Shown: positions 26,356 through 34,850, counted from the first letter of the stretch. The stretch is DNA of 64,000 bases from Geminicoccus sp036263595 (GCF_036263595.1 NZ_DATAGQ010000194.1:6139-70138); one strand, 5' to 3'. Notes: generated by a model not told the origin, from the sequence alone. Program-made: numbers and translations.

Positions 26356-27291
26356 ATGGCGTTGTTCGGTACCGGCACGGCTCCGGCTCCGGCACAGGCG
26401 AACGGCGACGGCTGGATCGTCGACGGCAGTCTGGAGACCTTCTCCAGGGACGTGATCCAGTCCAAGGTCCCGGTCCTGGTCGACTTCTGGGCTACCTGGT
26501 GCGGCCCGTGCAAGCAGCTCACCCCTCTCCTCGAGAAGGTGGTGAAGAATGCGCGTGGCAAGATCAGGCTCGTCAAGATCGACATCGACAAGAATCCGGA
26601 GATCGCGCAGCAGTTCCGGATCCAGTCGGTCCCGACGGTCTATGCGTTCGTCAACGGCCAGCCGGTCACCGGCTTCCAGGGTGCCCAGCCGGAAAGCCAG
26701 ATCAAGGCGCTGGTGGACCAGCTCCTGAAGATGGCCAGCGGGGCCGGTGGTGCGGGCGGTCCCGATGAGATCGAAGCGGCCATGGCCGAGGCCAAGGCCA
26801 TGGCCGAAGCGGGCGATGTTCAGGGTGCCGCCGCCATCTATGGCGAGGTGCTGCAACTGGAGGCCGAGAATCCTGCAGCGCTGGGCGGCATGGCACGCTC
26901 GCTGGTGGCGCTCGGCGACATCGAGAGCGCCGAGCAGGTGCTGGCGCAGGCCCCCGCCACGCTCGCCAACAACGCGGAGATCACGGGTGCCAAGGCCGCC
27001 CTGGCGCTGGCCAAGGAATCTGGCGATCTGGGCGATCCCATGTCGCTGATGGCCCGCGTGCAGGCGGATCCCACCGACTTCGACGCGCGCTGCAAGCTCG
27101 CGACCCTCATGTTCCTGCGCGGCCAGGTCGAAGCGGCCATGAACGAGCTGCTCGACATCATCCGGCGTGAGCGGAGCTGGGAGGACGATCGGGCACGCAA
27201 GCAGCTCGTGAAATTCTTCGATGCCCTGGGCGCCAAGCATCCGGCCACGCTTAAGGGCCGTCGTCAGCTGAGCTCGGTACTGTTCTCCTGA
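26356..27291 (+). CDS. Thioredoxin-fold/TPR co-chaperone (CnoX/YbbN-like)
   Basis: A 311-residue protein. Residues about 30-125 are a thioredoxin domain with the redox-active WCGPC (VDFWATWCGPCKQLTPLLEKV) and the cis-proline loop QSVPTVYAFVNGQPV. Residues about 140-305 form TPR-like helices (AAAIYGEVLQLEAENPAALGGMARSLVALGD). CnoX/YbbN proteins act as holdases that pass clients to GroEL or DnaK; forms with an intact CxxC may also reduce mixed disulfides. It leads a ten-gene run, and its TGA overlaps the next ATG. Confidence 0.9.
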   Translation: MALFGTGTAPAPAQANGDGWIVDGSLETFSRDVIQSKVPVLVDFWATWCGPCKQLTPLLEKVVKNARGKIRLVKIDIDKNPEIAQQFRIQSVPTVYAFVNGQPVTGFQGAQPESQIKALVDQLLKMASGAGGAGGPDEIEAAMAEAKAMAEAGDVQGAAAIYGEVLQLEAENPAALGGMARSLVALGDIESAEQVLAQAPATLANNAEITGAKAALALAKESGDLGDPMSLMARVQADPTDFDARCKLATLMFLRGQVEAAMNELLDIIRRERSWEDDRARKQLVKFFDALGAKHPATLKGRRQLSSVLFS

Positions 27292-27941
27292 TGGGCACCT
27301 CGGTCGAGAGCCTGCCGGTCCATTTCCCGATCTTCCCGCTCGCGGGTGCCCTGCTGCTGCCGGGCGGCAACCTGCCGCTCAACATCTTCGAGCCGCGCTA
27401 CCTGGCAATGGTCCGGGACGCGATGCAGACCCACAAGATCATCGGGATGGTGCAGCCGCGGCCCGAGCAGGAGAATGAGCGTTCCCCCAAGGTCTACGAT
27501 GTCGGCTGTGCCGGCCGGATCACCCATTTCGAGGAAACCGACGACGGCCGGTTCCAGATCGCTCTGACCGGCGTGTGCCGGTTCGACATCGTCCAGGAGC
27601 TGGACTGTGGGACGCTCTACCGGCAGATCCATGCCGACTTTCGCCGTTGGCTGGGCGACCTGGAGCCGTCCGAGCCGGCGATCGAACTGCGGGCGGCACT
27701 CCTGGACGCGCTCAAGCAGTTCCTGGATGCCCATGAGCTGGCCGCCGAGTGGTCAGGCATCGAGCAGGCGCCCATGTCCGGCCTGGTCACGTCGCTCGCG
27801 ATGATCTGCCCGTTCGAGCCCTCCGAGAAACAGGCGCTGCTGGAAGCGGAAAACCTCGACCGGCAGACCGACATCCTCACCGCGCTGATGCGGATGGATG
27901 CGCTGACCACACCCGGCGGCACGCCCACGCAGATGCATTGA
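27291..27941 (+). CDS. Lon N-terminal-domain protein
   Basis: A 216-residue protein made of the substrate-recognition domain of Lon protease without ATPase or protease parts. Recognised by FPIFPLAGALLLPGGNLPLNIFEPRYLAMVRDAM, IIGMVQPRP, and VGCAGRITHFEETDDGRFQIALTGVCRF. The stand-alone form is commonly coupled to the thioredoxin/TPR gene in alphaproteobacteria, as here (1-base overlap), suggesting joint work in protein quality control (inference). Confidence 0.9.
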   Translation: MGTSVESLPVHFPIFPLAGALLLPGGNLPLNIFEPRYLAMVRDAMQTHKIIGMVQPRPEQENERSPKVYDVGCAGRITHFEETDDGRFQIALTGVCRFDIVQELDCGTLYRQIHADFRRWLGDLEPSEPAIELRAALLDALKQFLDAHELAAEWSGIEQAPMSGLVTSLAMICPFEPSEKQALLEAENLDRQTDILTALMRMDALTTPGGTPTQMH

Positions 27942-27969
27942 TCGTCCATCGCCTCCGTCCGAGTTCAAG

Positions 27970-28218
27970 ATGCCCCTCTCGCAGGTTCCTCCCTCACCGC
28001 CGCAGGGCGCCCCGGTCGATCCCCACCTGCTGGCGATTCTGGTCTGTCCGTTGACCAAGACCCCGCTGCGCTACGAGCGGGCGACCAATGAGCTGGTCAG
28101 CGACAAGGCCGGCCTGGCCTTTCCCATCCGCGACGGCATCCCGATCATGCTGGTCGACGAGGCACGCCGGATCGACGAGGATCCCTATCCGCCGATCCCC
28201 GCCGAGTTGCGCCCGTGA
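27970..28218 (+). CDS. Trm112/UPF0434 family small protein
   Basis: An 82-residue protein with the Trm112 core: PHLLAILVCPLTKTPLRYERATNELVSDKAGLAFPIRDGIPIMLVDEAR. Bacterial members have one CP motif in place of a full zinc site, as here (ILVCPLTK). In eukaryotes and archaea Trm112 activates methyltransferases; the bacterial role is unproved. It overlaps the next gene by four bases (GTGA). Confidence 0.88.
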   Translation: MPLSQVPPSPPQGAPVDPHLLAILVCPLTKTPLRYERATNELVSDKAGLAFPIRDGIPIMLVDEARRIDEDPYPPIPAELRP

Positions 28219-28577
28219 ACGCCAAACCCGATTCCTGGCCACGTCAGATCAGGATCACGCCTGGCGCACGTGCGCTGGAGATCGACTTCGACGATGGCGC
28301 CAGCTTCTTTCTGCCGGCGGAATATCTGCGGGTCGAAAGTCCGTCCGCAGAGGTGCAGGGTCACGGGCCCAGCCAGAAGGTCATCGTGGCCGGCAAGCGC
28401 GACGTGACCATCACCGGCGTCGACCCGGTCGGCAACTATGCCGTCCGCATCATCTTCTCCGACGGCCATACGACCGGCATCTATGCCTGGCCGACCCTCT
28501 ACAGGCTGGGCCGCGAGCATGACCGGCTCTGGCCGGCCTATCTGGAAGCGCTGGCGGCCCGCAGGCTGGCCCGCTGA
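28215..28577 (+). CDS. DUF971 family protein (gamma-butyrobetaine hydroxylase-like N-terminal domain)
   Basis: A 120-residue protein from GTG 28215. The core (LEIDFDDGASFFLPAEYLRVESPSAEVQGHG, ITGVDPVGNYAVRIIFSDGHTTGIYAWPTLYRLG) is a complete DUF971 domain, the short iron-sulfur-associated domain also found at the start of gamma-butyrobetaine hydroxylases and in Mrp/ApbC proteins. The stand-alone form is often linked to Fe-S biogenesis, but no such genes are adjacent. The MFS transporter begins at its stop. Confidence 0.88.
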   Translation: MNAKPDSWPRQIRITPGARALEIDFDDGASFFLPAEYLRVESPSAEVQGHGPSQKVIVAGKRDVTITGVDPVGNYAVRIIFSDGHTTGIYAWPTLYRLGREHDRLWPAYLEALAARRLAR

Positions 28578-29779
28578 GCACGCCAGCAGTCGAGCCCGGC
28601 CTTGCCAGAGCCGTTCTCTGGCAGACCTTCATCGTCCAGATCCTGGCGGCCATCGCCATCTTCACGGTGCCGGTGCTGGCAACCGAAATTGCGCGCGACC
28701 TCGACCTCGACCCGGTGCTGGCCGGCCTCTACACGGCGACCCTGTTCGGCGGCGCCATCCTTGGTTCGGCCGCGGCCGGCCGGATCGCCCGGGCCGTCGG
28801 GGCATTCGCCGGCAGCCTCGGTTCCCTGCTGATCATCGGCATCGGCATCGCCCTCCTCTCGAGCGGCTGGATGACCATGCTGGCCCCCGCCGTGATGCTG
28901 GCCGGCTTCGGCTACGGTCTCGTCAATCCCACCGCCTCCGCCCTGCTGGTCCGCGTCACCCCGCCGGAGCGGCGCGGCTGGGTATTCTCCGTCAAGCAGA
29001 CCGGGATCCCGCTGGGCAGCGCCGTGGGCGGCTTCCTGGCTCCACCGGTCGCCCACCTGATCGGTTGGCAGGCGACGCTCTTCGGCATTGCGGTCGCCTG
29101 CGTTCTGGCGGTGTTCCCGTTCATCGCCAGCGCCAGGAGGAGCCTGCAACTGGAGCGGCAGCCGGCGGGCGTCCGCTCGGCCGGCGGCATTCAGCTGCTG
29201 CGGACCCATCGATCGCTGCTGGTCCTGGCGATCGGCTCCTGCGCGTTGGGTGCCCTGCAGCTCTGCCTGGCCACCTTCCTCACCGCCCATCTCGTCCTGA
29301 GCGGGCAACTCGACCTCGTGACGGCGGGTCGCGTGTTCGCCTGCTCGCAGATCGCCGGCGCGGTGGCGCGGCCGCTTTGGGGCAAGGTCTCCGATCTCTC
29401 CGGCTCGGCCGGCGGCACGCTCTGCCTGATCGGCATCCTGGGGTCGGCAGCCGGATTTCTGACGGCTGGTCTCGCACCGGCATGGCCGCTTTCTGCGATG
29501 GTCGCCCTGGCCACCTTCTTCGGTGCCACGTCGCTGGCCTGGAACGGCGTGTTCTTCGCCGAAATCGTGCGGATCGTCCGTCCCGAGGAGGCGGCGGCGG
29601 CCACGGGCGGCGCACAGTTGTTCACCTATACGGGGATCATGAGCGGACCTCTTCTGTTCGCGGCGATAGCCTCGCTTGCGGGCACATTCGGCCCTGCCTA
29701 CGCTGTGCTCGCGGCCGTGGCACTACCTGGTGCGATCGCCATCGGATGGATGGCCGGCCCGAGCAGGCGGTTTCGATGA
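28574..29779 (+). CDS. MFS transporter (probable CTG start)
   Basis: A protein of about 400 residues with 12 hydrophobic segments typical of the major facilitator superfamily. The loop 2-3 region GSAAAGRIARAVGA and ERRGWVFSVKQTGIPLGSAVGGFL in the fifth helix are MFS-like. The first conventional start, GTG 28667, falls inside helix 1. In frame above it the sequence VLWQTFIVQILAAIAIFTVP completes helix 1, and the only plausible initiator is CTG 28574 in CTGA, overlapping the previous stop. Substrate is unknown. Its stop overlaps the GST start (ATGA). Confidence 0.82.
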   Translation: MSTPAVEPGLARAVLWQTFIVQILAAIAIFTVPVLATEIARDLDLDPVLAGLYTATLFGGAILGSAAAGRIARAVGAFAGSLGSLLIIGIGIALLSSGWMTMLAPAVMLAGFGYGLVNPTASALLVRVTPPERRGWVFSVKQTGIPLGSAVGGFLAPPVAHLIGWQATLFGIAVACVLAVFPFIASARRSLQLERQPAGVRSAGGIQLLRTHRSLLVLAIGSCALGALQLCLATFLTAHLVLSGQLDLVTAGRVFACSQIAGAVARPLWGKVSDLSGSAGGTLCLIGILGSAAGFLTAGLAPAWPLSAMVALATFFGATSLAWNGVFFAEIVRIVRPEEAAAATGGAQLFTYTGIMSGPLLFAAIASLAGTFGPAYAVLAAVALPGAIAIGWMAGPSRRFR

Positions 29780-30588
29780 CGGACGAGGTGAGGCAGGAGG
29801 GCTATCTGACCGAGGTGCAGGGCGCGGAGAGCCCGGCCACGTCGCCCGTCATCCTCGTCCAGTTCCCGCCGGTCTGGGGCCGCAACTTCAGCCCGTTCAC
29901 CTTGAAGCTGGAGACCTGGCTGCGCCTGGCGCGGGTCCCCTACACGGTCCGCTTCCAGCGCAACCCGTCCTTCTCGCCGAAGGGGAAGCTGCCCTACATC
30001 ATCGACCGGGGCCGCCGCGTCGGCGACAGCGGCCTGATCATCGAGCATCTCAAGCGCAGCCGGCTGATCGACCCTGACGCTTGGCTGAACGCGAGGCAGC
30101 TCGCCGAGAGCCTGACCCTGCAGCGGACCTTCGAGGATCACCTATACCATGCGCTGGTCTATGCCCGCTGGGTCGACCCCGAAGGCTGGCTCTCGATGAC
30201 CAAGGTCGTCTCGGCGACCTTCCCGGCTCCCTTCGACCGGGTCGTGGGGCCCCTCCTGCGCCGCAAGATCACGAGCAGGCTGCGCGAGCAGGGTCATGCC
30301 CGGCACAGCGCTCGCGAGATCTATGCCATGGCCAGGGAGGATCTGGCCGCCGCCTCGATCATGCTGGGCAGCCGGCGCTTCTTCATGGGCGAGCAGACCT
30401 CGACGATCGACGCCGTCGCGTTCGGCTTCCTGTCCAACATCCTGCTCGTCCCGATGGAAACGGAGCTGCGCCGGATCGCCGACGACTTCCCGAACCTGCG
30501 GCGCTTTTGCGAGCAGATGGATCTGGGCCTGGAGCGCGCCTCCTTGCATGCCGAGGCGAACCCGGTCCATACCCCCGTCGGCGCCTGA
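29776..30588 (+). CDS. Glutathione S-transferase-like protein (metaxin/FAXC-type)
   Basis: A 270-residue protein with a thioredoxin-like N-terminal half (VILVQFPPVWGRNFSPFTLKLETWLRLARVPYTVRFQ, SPKGKLPYIIDRGRRVGDSGLIIEHL) and an all-helical C-terminal half ending DDFPNLRRFCEQM. The SPFTLKLETWLRL start and the large helical domain match the Tom37/failed-axon-connections branch of GSTs rather than classical detoxifying forms. Function in bacteria is unproved. Confidence 0.85.
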   Translation: MTDEVRQEGYLTEVQGAESPATSPVILVQFPPVWGRNFSPFTLKLETWLRLARVPYTVRFQRNPSFSPKGKLPYIIDRGRRVGDSGLIIEHLKRSRLIDPDAWLNARQLAESLTLQRTFEDHLYHALVYARWVDPEGWLSMTKVVSATFPAPFDRVVGPLLRRKITSRLREQGHARHSAREIYAMAREDLAAASIMLGSRRFFMGEQTSTIDAVAFGFLSNILLVPMETELRRIADDFPNLRRFCEQMDLGLERASLHAEANPVHTPVGA

Positions 30589-30601
30589 CCGGAAAGCCTG
30601 C

Positions 30602-31336
30602 ATGACGAATGTTCCACGACGGCCCATGATCGGGCTTACCCTTGACGCCGAGCCGGCGGGCGGCTGGTCGAAGCTGCCCTGGTACGCGCTGCGCCAGAAC
30701 TATTTCGAGGCGGTGACCGCGGCCGGCGGCCTGCCCGTGGCGCTTCCCCATGAGCCGGAGCTTGCGGCGTCCTATGCCGACTCGCTGGACGGGCTGATCG
30801 TCACCGGTGGCGCATTCGATGTGGATCCCTCCCTGTATGGTGCCACGGAGAAGCATGCGACGGTCACGACCAAGGACCGGCGCACCCGCTTCGAGTGGGC
30901 GATCACCCGGGAAGCGCTGGCGCGCGACCTGCCGATCCTGGGCATCTGCGGCGGCCAGCAATTGCTGAATGTCGTCATGGGCGGCACGCTGATCCAGCAC
31001 ATCCCCGACAGCGTGCAGGACGCCCTTGCCCACGAGCAGCCGAACCCGCGGACGGAGCCTGGCCACGACGTCGTCGTGGAGCCCGGCAGCCTCCTGCACG
31101 ACATCACGGGTGCCGGCATGCTGCCGGTGAACAGTGCGCACCATCAGGCGGTGGACCGGCCAGCACCGGGCCTGGCCGTGACGGGCCGGGCGGCCGACGG
31201 GGTGATCGAGGCGATCGAGGACCCGGGCCGGCGCTTCCTGCTGGGTGTCCAGTGGCACCCTGAATACGCCATCTCCGAAGGCGACCGGGCGATCTTCCAG
31301 GCATTCGTGGCGGCCGCGCGCGAGCACAGGCCATGA
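30602..31336 (+). CDS. Class I glutamine amidotransferase, gamma-glutamyl-gamma-aminobutyrate hydrolase (PuuD) family
   Basis: A 244-residue peptidase C26 enzyme. It contains DGLIVTGGAFDVDPSLYG, the nucleophile elbow LGICGGQQLLNVVMGGTL (catalytic Cys near residue 120), the VNSAHHQAVDR loop and the VQWHPEY triad His/Glu. PuuD hydrolyses gamma-glutamyl-GABA in putrescine breakdown; no other puu genes are nearby, so other gamma-glutamyl substrates are possible. The stop overlaps the rluB-like start. Confidence 0.9.
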   Translation: MTNVPRRPMIGLTLDAEPAGGWSKLPWYALRQNYFEAVTAAGGLPVALPHEPELAASYADSLDGLIVTGGAFDVDPSLYGATEKHATVTTKDRRTRFEWAITREALARDLPILGICGGQQLLNVVMGGTLIQHIPDSVQDALAHEQPNPRTEPGHDVVVEPGSLLHDITGAGMLPVNSAHHQAVDRPAPGLAVTGRAADGVIEAIEDPGRRFLLGVQWHPEYAISEGDRAIFQAFVAAAREHRP

Positions 31337-32097
31337 AGAAGGCGGGCCGCGAGCGGGTCGCCAAGCGTATCGCCAGGGCCGGCGTCTGCTCCAGGCGGGA
31401 TGCCGAGCGGCTGATTGCCGAGGGCCGGGTGTCGGTGGATGGCAAGGTGCTCCAGTCGCCGGCCTTCGATGTCGGCCCCGAATCGTGGATTGTGGTGGAC
31501 GGTAAGCCGCTGCCGGTCGCCGAGCCGACCCGGCTGTTCCGTTACCACAAGCCGAGGGGCGTGCTGACCGCGGCGCGCGACCCGGAGGGCAGGCCCACCA
31601 TCTACGACCGGCTGCCGCCCGACCTGCCCAGGCTGGTCCCGGTGGGCCGGCTTGACATCGGCTCGGAAGGATTGCTGCTCCTCACCAATGACGGCGAGCT
31701 GAAGCGCAAGCTGGAGCTTCCTTCGACCGGGTGGACGCGCCGCTATCGCGCTCGGGTCCATCGCCTGCCCGAGCCCGAGCAGCTGGCCCGGCTGTTGGCG
31801 GGCATCACCGTCGACGGGATCACCTATGGCCCGATCCAGGTCACCGTCGACCGTAGCCAGGGCGACAATGCCTGGGTGATGGTGGCGTTGAAGGAAGGCA
31901 AGAACCGTGAAGTCCGAAGGGTGATGGAGTATATCGGCCACCCCGTGAGCCGATTGATCCGGATCGCCTACGGGCCATTTCAGCTGGGCCAGTTGCCCAG
32001 AGGCGAGGTCGACGAAGTGAATCCGAAGGTCGTTCGAGAACAGATGGGCGCAGCCGCCCCCAAGGCGGTCCGCCGCGATCCGAACCGCCGCGCATGA
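31333..32097 (+). CDS. rluB: RluB-type ribosomal large subunit pseudouridine synthase
   Basis: A 254-residue RsuA/RluB/E/F family protein. It has an N-terminal S4 RNA-binding domain (RIARAGVCSRRDAERLIAEGRVSVDGKVL), then the catalytic domain with LVPVGRLDIGSEGLLLLTNDGEL, in which the Asp of GRLD is the nucleophile, and KEGKNREVRRVMEYIGHPVSRLIRIAYGPF. The KPRG motif (YHKPRGVLT) is present. It modifies 23S rRNA near position 2605 (E. coli numbering) if truly RluB. It overlaps rsmD by four bases. Confidence 0.92.
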   Translation: MKKAGRERVAKRIARAGVCSRRDAERLIAEGRVSVDGKVLQSPAFDVGPESWIVVDGKPLPVAEPTRLFRYHKPRGVLTAARDPEGRPTIYDRLPPDLPRLVPVGRLDIGSEGLLLLTNDGELKRKLELPSTGWTRRYRARVHRLPEPEQLARLLAGITVDGITYGPIQVTVDRSQGDNAWVMVALKEGKNREVRRVMEYIGHPVSRLIRIAYGPFQLGQLPRGEVDEVNPKVVREQMGAAAPKAVRRDPNRRA

Positions 32098-32648
32098 GGA
32101 TCATTGCCGGAACCCATCGCGGCCGCAGGCTCGAGACCTTCGAGGGCGACGATGTTCGGCCCACGGCCGACCGCGCGCGCGAGGCCCTGTTCAGCATCCT
32201 GACCTCCCGCCAGGCGATCCTGGACGCGGCCGTCCTCGACCTGTTCTGCGGCACCGGTGCGCTGGGGCTGGAGGCGCTGTCCCGAGGTGCCGCCGAGGCG
32301 ACCTTCGTGGACAACGATCCCGCCGCCATCGCGCTCGTGCGCAAGAATATTGCCACCTGCAAGGAATCGGGCCGGACGCGGGTGATCCGCTCGGACGCCA
32401 CGAAGCTCGGCGCCTCGGACCGGCAGTTCAACCTGGTCCTGCTCGACCCGCCCTATGGCAAGGAACTGGTCCGGCCGACGATCGAGCGGCTGATGGCGGG
32501 CGACTGGCTTGCCGTGGGCGCCCTGATCGTGGCCGAGATCGGGCGCAAGGAGGATCCGCCGGAGATCGAGGGGCTGCACCTTTCCGACCTGCGCCGCTAT
32601 GGAGCCGCCAAGTTCGCGTTCTACGAGCCGGGTGCAGCCCCTGGATGA
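32094..32648 (+). CDS. rsmD: 16S rRNA (guanine966-N2)-methyltransferase RsmD
   Basis: A 184-residue SAM-dependent methyltransferase starting MRIIAGTHRGRRL, the standard RsmD start, with RPTADRAREALFSIL, the SAM loop LDLFCGTGALGLEALSRGA and the catalytic NPPY-type motif LLDPPYGKEL. It methylates G966 of 16S rRNA. It is coupled to rluB and to the M23 peptidase gene. Confidence 0.95.
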   Translation: MRIIAGTHRGRRLETFEGDDVRPTADRAREALFSILTSRQAILDAAVLDLFCGTGALGLEALSRGAAEATFVDNDPAAIALVRKNIATCKESGRTRVIRSDATKLGASDRQFNLVLLDPPYGKELVRPTIERLMAGDWLAVGALIVAEIGRKEDPPEIEGLHLSDLRRYGAAKFAFYEPGAAPG

Positions 32649-33619
32649 TCCGTCGGCTCCTCGCCCTCTGCCTGCTCGCGCCCCTGCCCGCGAGTGCCTT
32701 CGAGCTAGGCTTCCCCGTCGCCTGCACCCCCGGGACGGATTGCTGGATCATCCACTACGTGGACCACGACAGAGGTCCAGGCATTGCCGACAGCTTCTGC
32801 GGCCCGATGACCTATGACGGGCATGACGGCACCGATATCGGCCTGCGTGACGAGGCGGCCATGCGTGCCGGCGTCGAGGTGGTGGCCTCCGCGCCGGGCG
32901 TGGTGAAGGCGGTACGCGATGGCGTGCCGGACGTGACCGTCGAGGAGGGCGGCCTGGAAGCGGTGAAGGGGATCGACTGCGGCAATGGCGTCGTCCTCCA
33001 GCACGACGAAGGCTGGGAGACCCAGTACTGCCACATGCGCAAGGGCAGCATCGCCGTACGTCCGGGCGACAGCGTGGCCGCGGGCGATCGGCTGGGCCTG
33101 GTAGGCCTGTCCGGCATGACTAGTTTCCCCCACCTCCACCTCACCGTCCGCCGGGACGGCAACGAGCTGGATCCCTTCCATGGAACGGGGCTCGCCGATG
33201 CCTGCAGCGCGGCCGGATCGCCGTTGTGGCGACCGGAACTCGCAGCAGCGCTCACCTACCAGCCCTTGGCCATGCCTGTCCTGGGGGTGGCGGATGGCCC
33301 GGTGAGCGGCGAGGCCGTATGGGAAGGCGACGCGGCGGCGGCCCGGCTCTCGGCCGGCTCGCCTGCCCTTGTCGTGTTCATGGGCGCCTATGCGCTTCGC
33401 GAGAACGACCGGATCGAACTGTCGCTGGTGTCGCCGGACGGTCAGGTCGTAGCGGACCGCCAGGAGATCCAGGAGCGGGACCAGGCCAGGACGATGCGGT
33501 TTGCCGGCAGGAAGCGCCCGCCCGAAGGCTGGCTGCCTGGGAGCTGGAAAGCCAGGGCGGCCGTCACGCGGAACGGCAAGACCTATGTCCAGGTGCAGGG
33601 CTTCGAGGTGCTGCCCTAG
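32645..33619 (+). CDS. Secreted M23 family metallopeptidase
   Basis: A 324-residue protein with a Sec signal (MIRRLLALCLLAPLPASA). The LytM/M23 zinc site is visible as GHDGTDIGL (His and Asp ligands) and FPHLHLTV (HxH), with GNGVVLQHDEGWETQYCHM between. The C-terminal 120 residues form a beta-rich extension (AYALRENDRIELSLVSPDG). Such enzymes cut or bind peptidoglycan cross-bridges. It is the last gene of the operon and ends ten bases from the convergent csaA. Confidence 0.9.
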   Translation: MIRRLLALCLLAPLPASAFELGFPVACTPGTDCWIIHYVDHDRGPGIADSFCGPMTYDGHDGTDIGLRDEAAMRAGVEVVASAPGVVKAVRDGVPDVTVEEGGLEAVKGIDCGNGVVLQHDEGWETQYCHMRKGSIAVRPGDSVAAGDRLGLVGLSGMTSFPHLHLTVRRDGNELDPFHGTGLADACSAAGSPLWRPELAAALTYQPLAMPVLGVADGPVSGEAVWEGDAAAARLSAGSPALVVFMGAYALRENDRIELSLVSPDGQVVADRQEIQERDQARTMRFAGRKRPPEGWLPGSWKARAAVTRNGKTYVQVQGFEVLP

Positions 33620-33628
33620 CCGGCCGGC

Positions 33629-33964
33629 TCAGTAGAGGCGCCCGCCATTGGGCACCGCCCGCTCCACCGCCGCCAGCACAACCCGTCCTTCCGCGTCCGG
33701 AAAACCCAGCACCAGGACCTCGGACACGACCCTGGCGATCTGGCGCGGCTTGAAATTGACCACGGCCGCCACCTGCCGCCCGACCAGATCTTCCGGCTGG
33801 TAGAGGTCGACCAGCTGTGCCGAGCTTGTCTTGGTGCCGATTTCCGGGCCGAAATCGACGCGCAGCTTGTAGGACGGCTTGCGTGCCGCCTCGTTGGGCT
33901 CGCACCCGACGATCGTGCCGACGCGGATGTCGATCTTCAGGAAGTCGTCGAACTCGACCGTCAC
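33629..33964 (-). CDS. csaA: CsaA-type tRNA-binding protein / chaperone
   Basis: A 111-residue homodimeric OB-fold protein (EMAP-II/TRBP111 type). The whole length matches the family: FLKIDIRVGTIVGCEPNEAARKPSYKLRVDFG, IGTKTSSAQLVDLYQPEDLVGRQVAAVVNFKPRQIA and VLVLGFPDAEGRVVLA. It binds tRNA and in Bacillus has been linked to Sec-dependent export. Confidence 0.93.
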   Translation of the reverse strand: MTVEFDDFLKIDIRVGTIVGCEPNEAARKPSYKLRVDFGPEIGTKTSSAQLVDLYQPEDLVGRQVAAVVNFKPRQIARVVSEVLVLGFPDAEGRVVLAAVERAVPNGGRLY

Positions 33965-33994
33965 CCGCGTGCCTTTCCTAGACCGCCAACAAAG

Positions 33995-34022
33995 AACGGC
34001 GGCCGGTTGGCCGGCCGCCGTT
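33995..34022 (-). terminator. Intrinsic terminator of the phasin gene
   Basis: Perfect 12-base inverted repeat AACGGCGGCCGG / CCGGCCGCCGTT around a four-base loop, 29 bases past the phasin stop. On the minus strand it continues TCTTTGTTGG, a moderate U-tract. Confidence 0.75.
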
Positions 34023-34050
34023 CAGCAGTTCGATCAGGAAGGAAGGAGGG

Positions 34051-34776
34051 TCAAGCAGCCTTTTCGTAGGCAGCCTTCATCTCTTCGATCTGCTCGACCG
34101 CGCGGTCGTTGAGCAGGCGGAAGGCCTCGCCCTGCGACTTCGAGACGACGTCGCCCAGCTCCTTGGCCTCCGAGATGATCTTCTCGAACGCCTTCTTGGA
34201 CGCATCGACCTGCTTTTCCATGCCGGCCTTGCCGTCACGCTCCGCCAGCAGCGATTGCATGAGGCTGGTCGCCTCCGACATGGTCTGCTGGAACAGGGTG
34301 ACCTGGCGCTGGTAGACGGTCTGGACACCGTCCACGAGCGCGGCCTGGGCCTTGAAGAAGGTCTCCATGTTCTTCTGCTGCTGCGCGAACAGCAGGTCGA
34401 ACTTCGGCATGTTGCCGCCAAAGGCCTTCGGGTCGAAGCCGAGCTTGGCCGGATCAAAGCTGAACTTGCTCGGATCGAAGCCGAACTTGGCCGGGCTGAA
34501 CGCGAAGGTCTTGGGGTCGAAGCCCATCTTCTGGGCGAACTCGGCCTGCGCCTTCGTGAACTGGTCGAATGCGTCCATCATCGGGCGGCCGGCCTTCTCA
34601 GCGGTGGCAGTGGCGGTGGCGGCAGGGGTAGCGGCGGGCGCCGCGGCCTGCGCTGCATCGGCGGCAGCCTTTGGGGCTTCAGCCGGCGCCGCCAGCGTCT
34701 TCAGCACCGCAGCCTCGACACCGGGGGCCGCCTTGTCGGCACCCTTGGTCGCCTTCGGAGGGCTGATCTCGCTCAT
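34051..34776 (-). CDS. Phasin family protein with heptad repeats
   Basis: A 241-residue PHA-granule coat protein. ATG 34776 has GGAAGG upstream. The first 65 residues are Ala/Pro/Thr-rich and disordered. Residues about 83-117 are five tandem heptads of the form xF(D/S)PxKF (GFDPKTF, AFSPAKF, GFDPSKF, SFDPAKL, GFDPKAF). The C-terminal part is the phasin_2 amphipathic helix region (NMETFFKAQAALVDGVQTVYQRQVTLFQQTM...GEAFRLLNDRAVEQIEEMKAAYEKAA). It pairs functionally with phaC at 20918. The heptads are not a usual phasin element. Confidence 0.92.
   Translation of the reverse strand: MSEISPPKATKGADKAAPGVEAAVLKTLAAPAEAPKAAADAAQAAAPAATPAATATATAEKAGRPMMDAFDQFTKAQAEFAQKMGFDPKTFAFSPAKFGFDPSKFSFDPAKLGFDPKAFGGNMPKFDLLFAQQQKNMETFFKAQAALVDGVQTVYQRQVTLFQQTMSEATSLMQSLLAERDGKAGMEKQVDASKKAFEKIISEAKELGDVVSKSQGEAFRLLNDRAVEQIEEMKAAYEKAA
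34420..34524 (-). repeat. Five tandem 21-base (heptad-coding) repeats in the phasin
   Basis: Five contiguous 21-base units encode GFDPKTF, AFSPAKF, GFDPSKF, SFDPAKL and GFDPKAF. The phenylalanine at position 2, proline at position 4 and the near-terminal lysine/aromatic pair are kept while codons vary, so the peptide pattern rather than the DNA is conserved. Confidence 0.85.
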
Positions 34777-34850
34777 CACTTCACCTTCCGCAAAAAGCGC
34801 TTCATCGTCGTGCCGATGTCGCGCTACAGCGTCTCTACGTCAAGTTTTAT

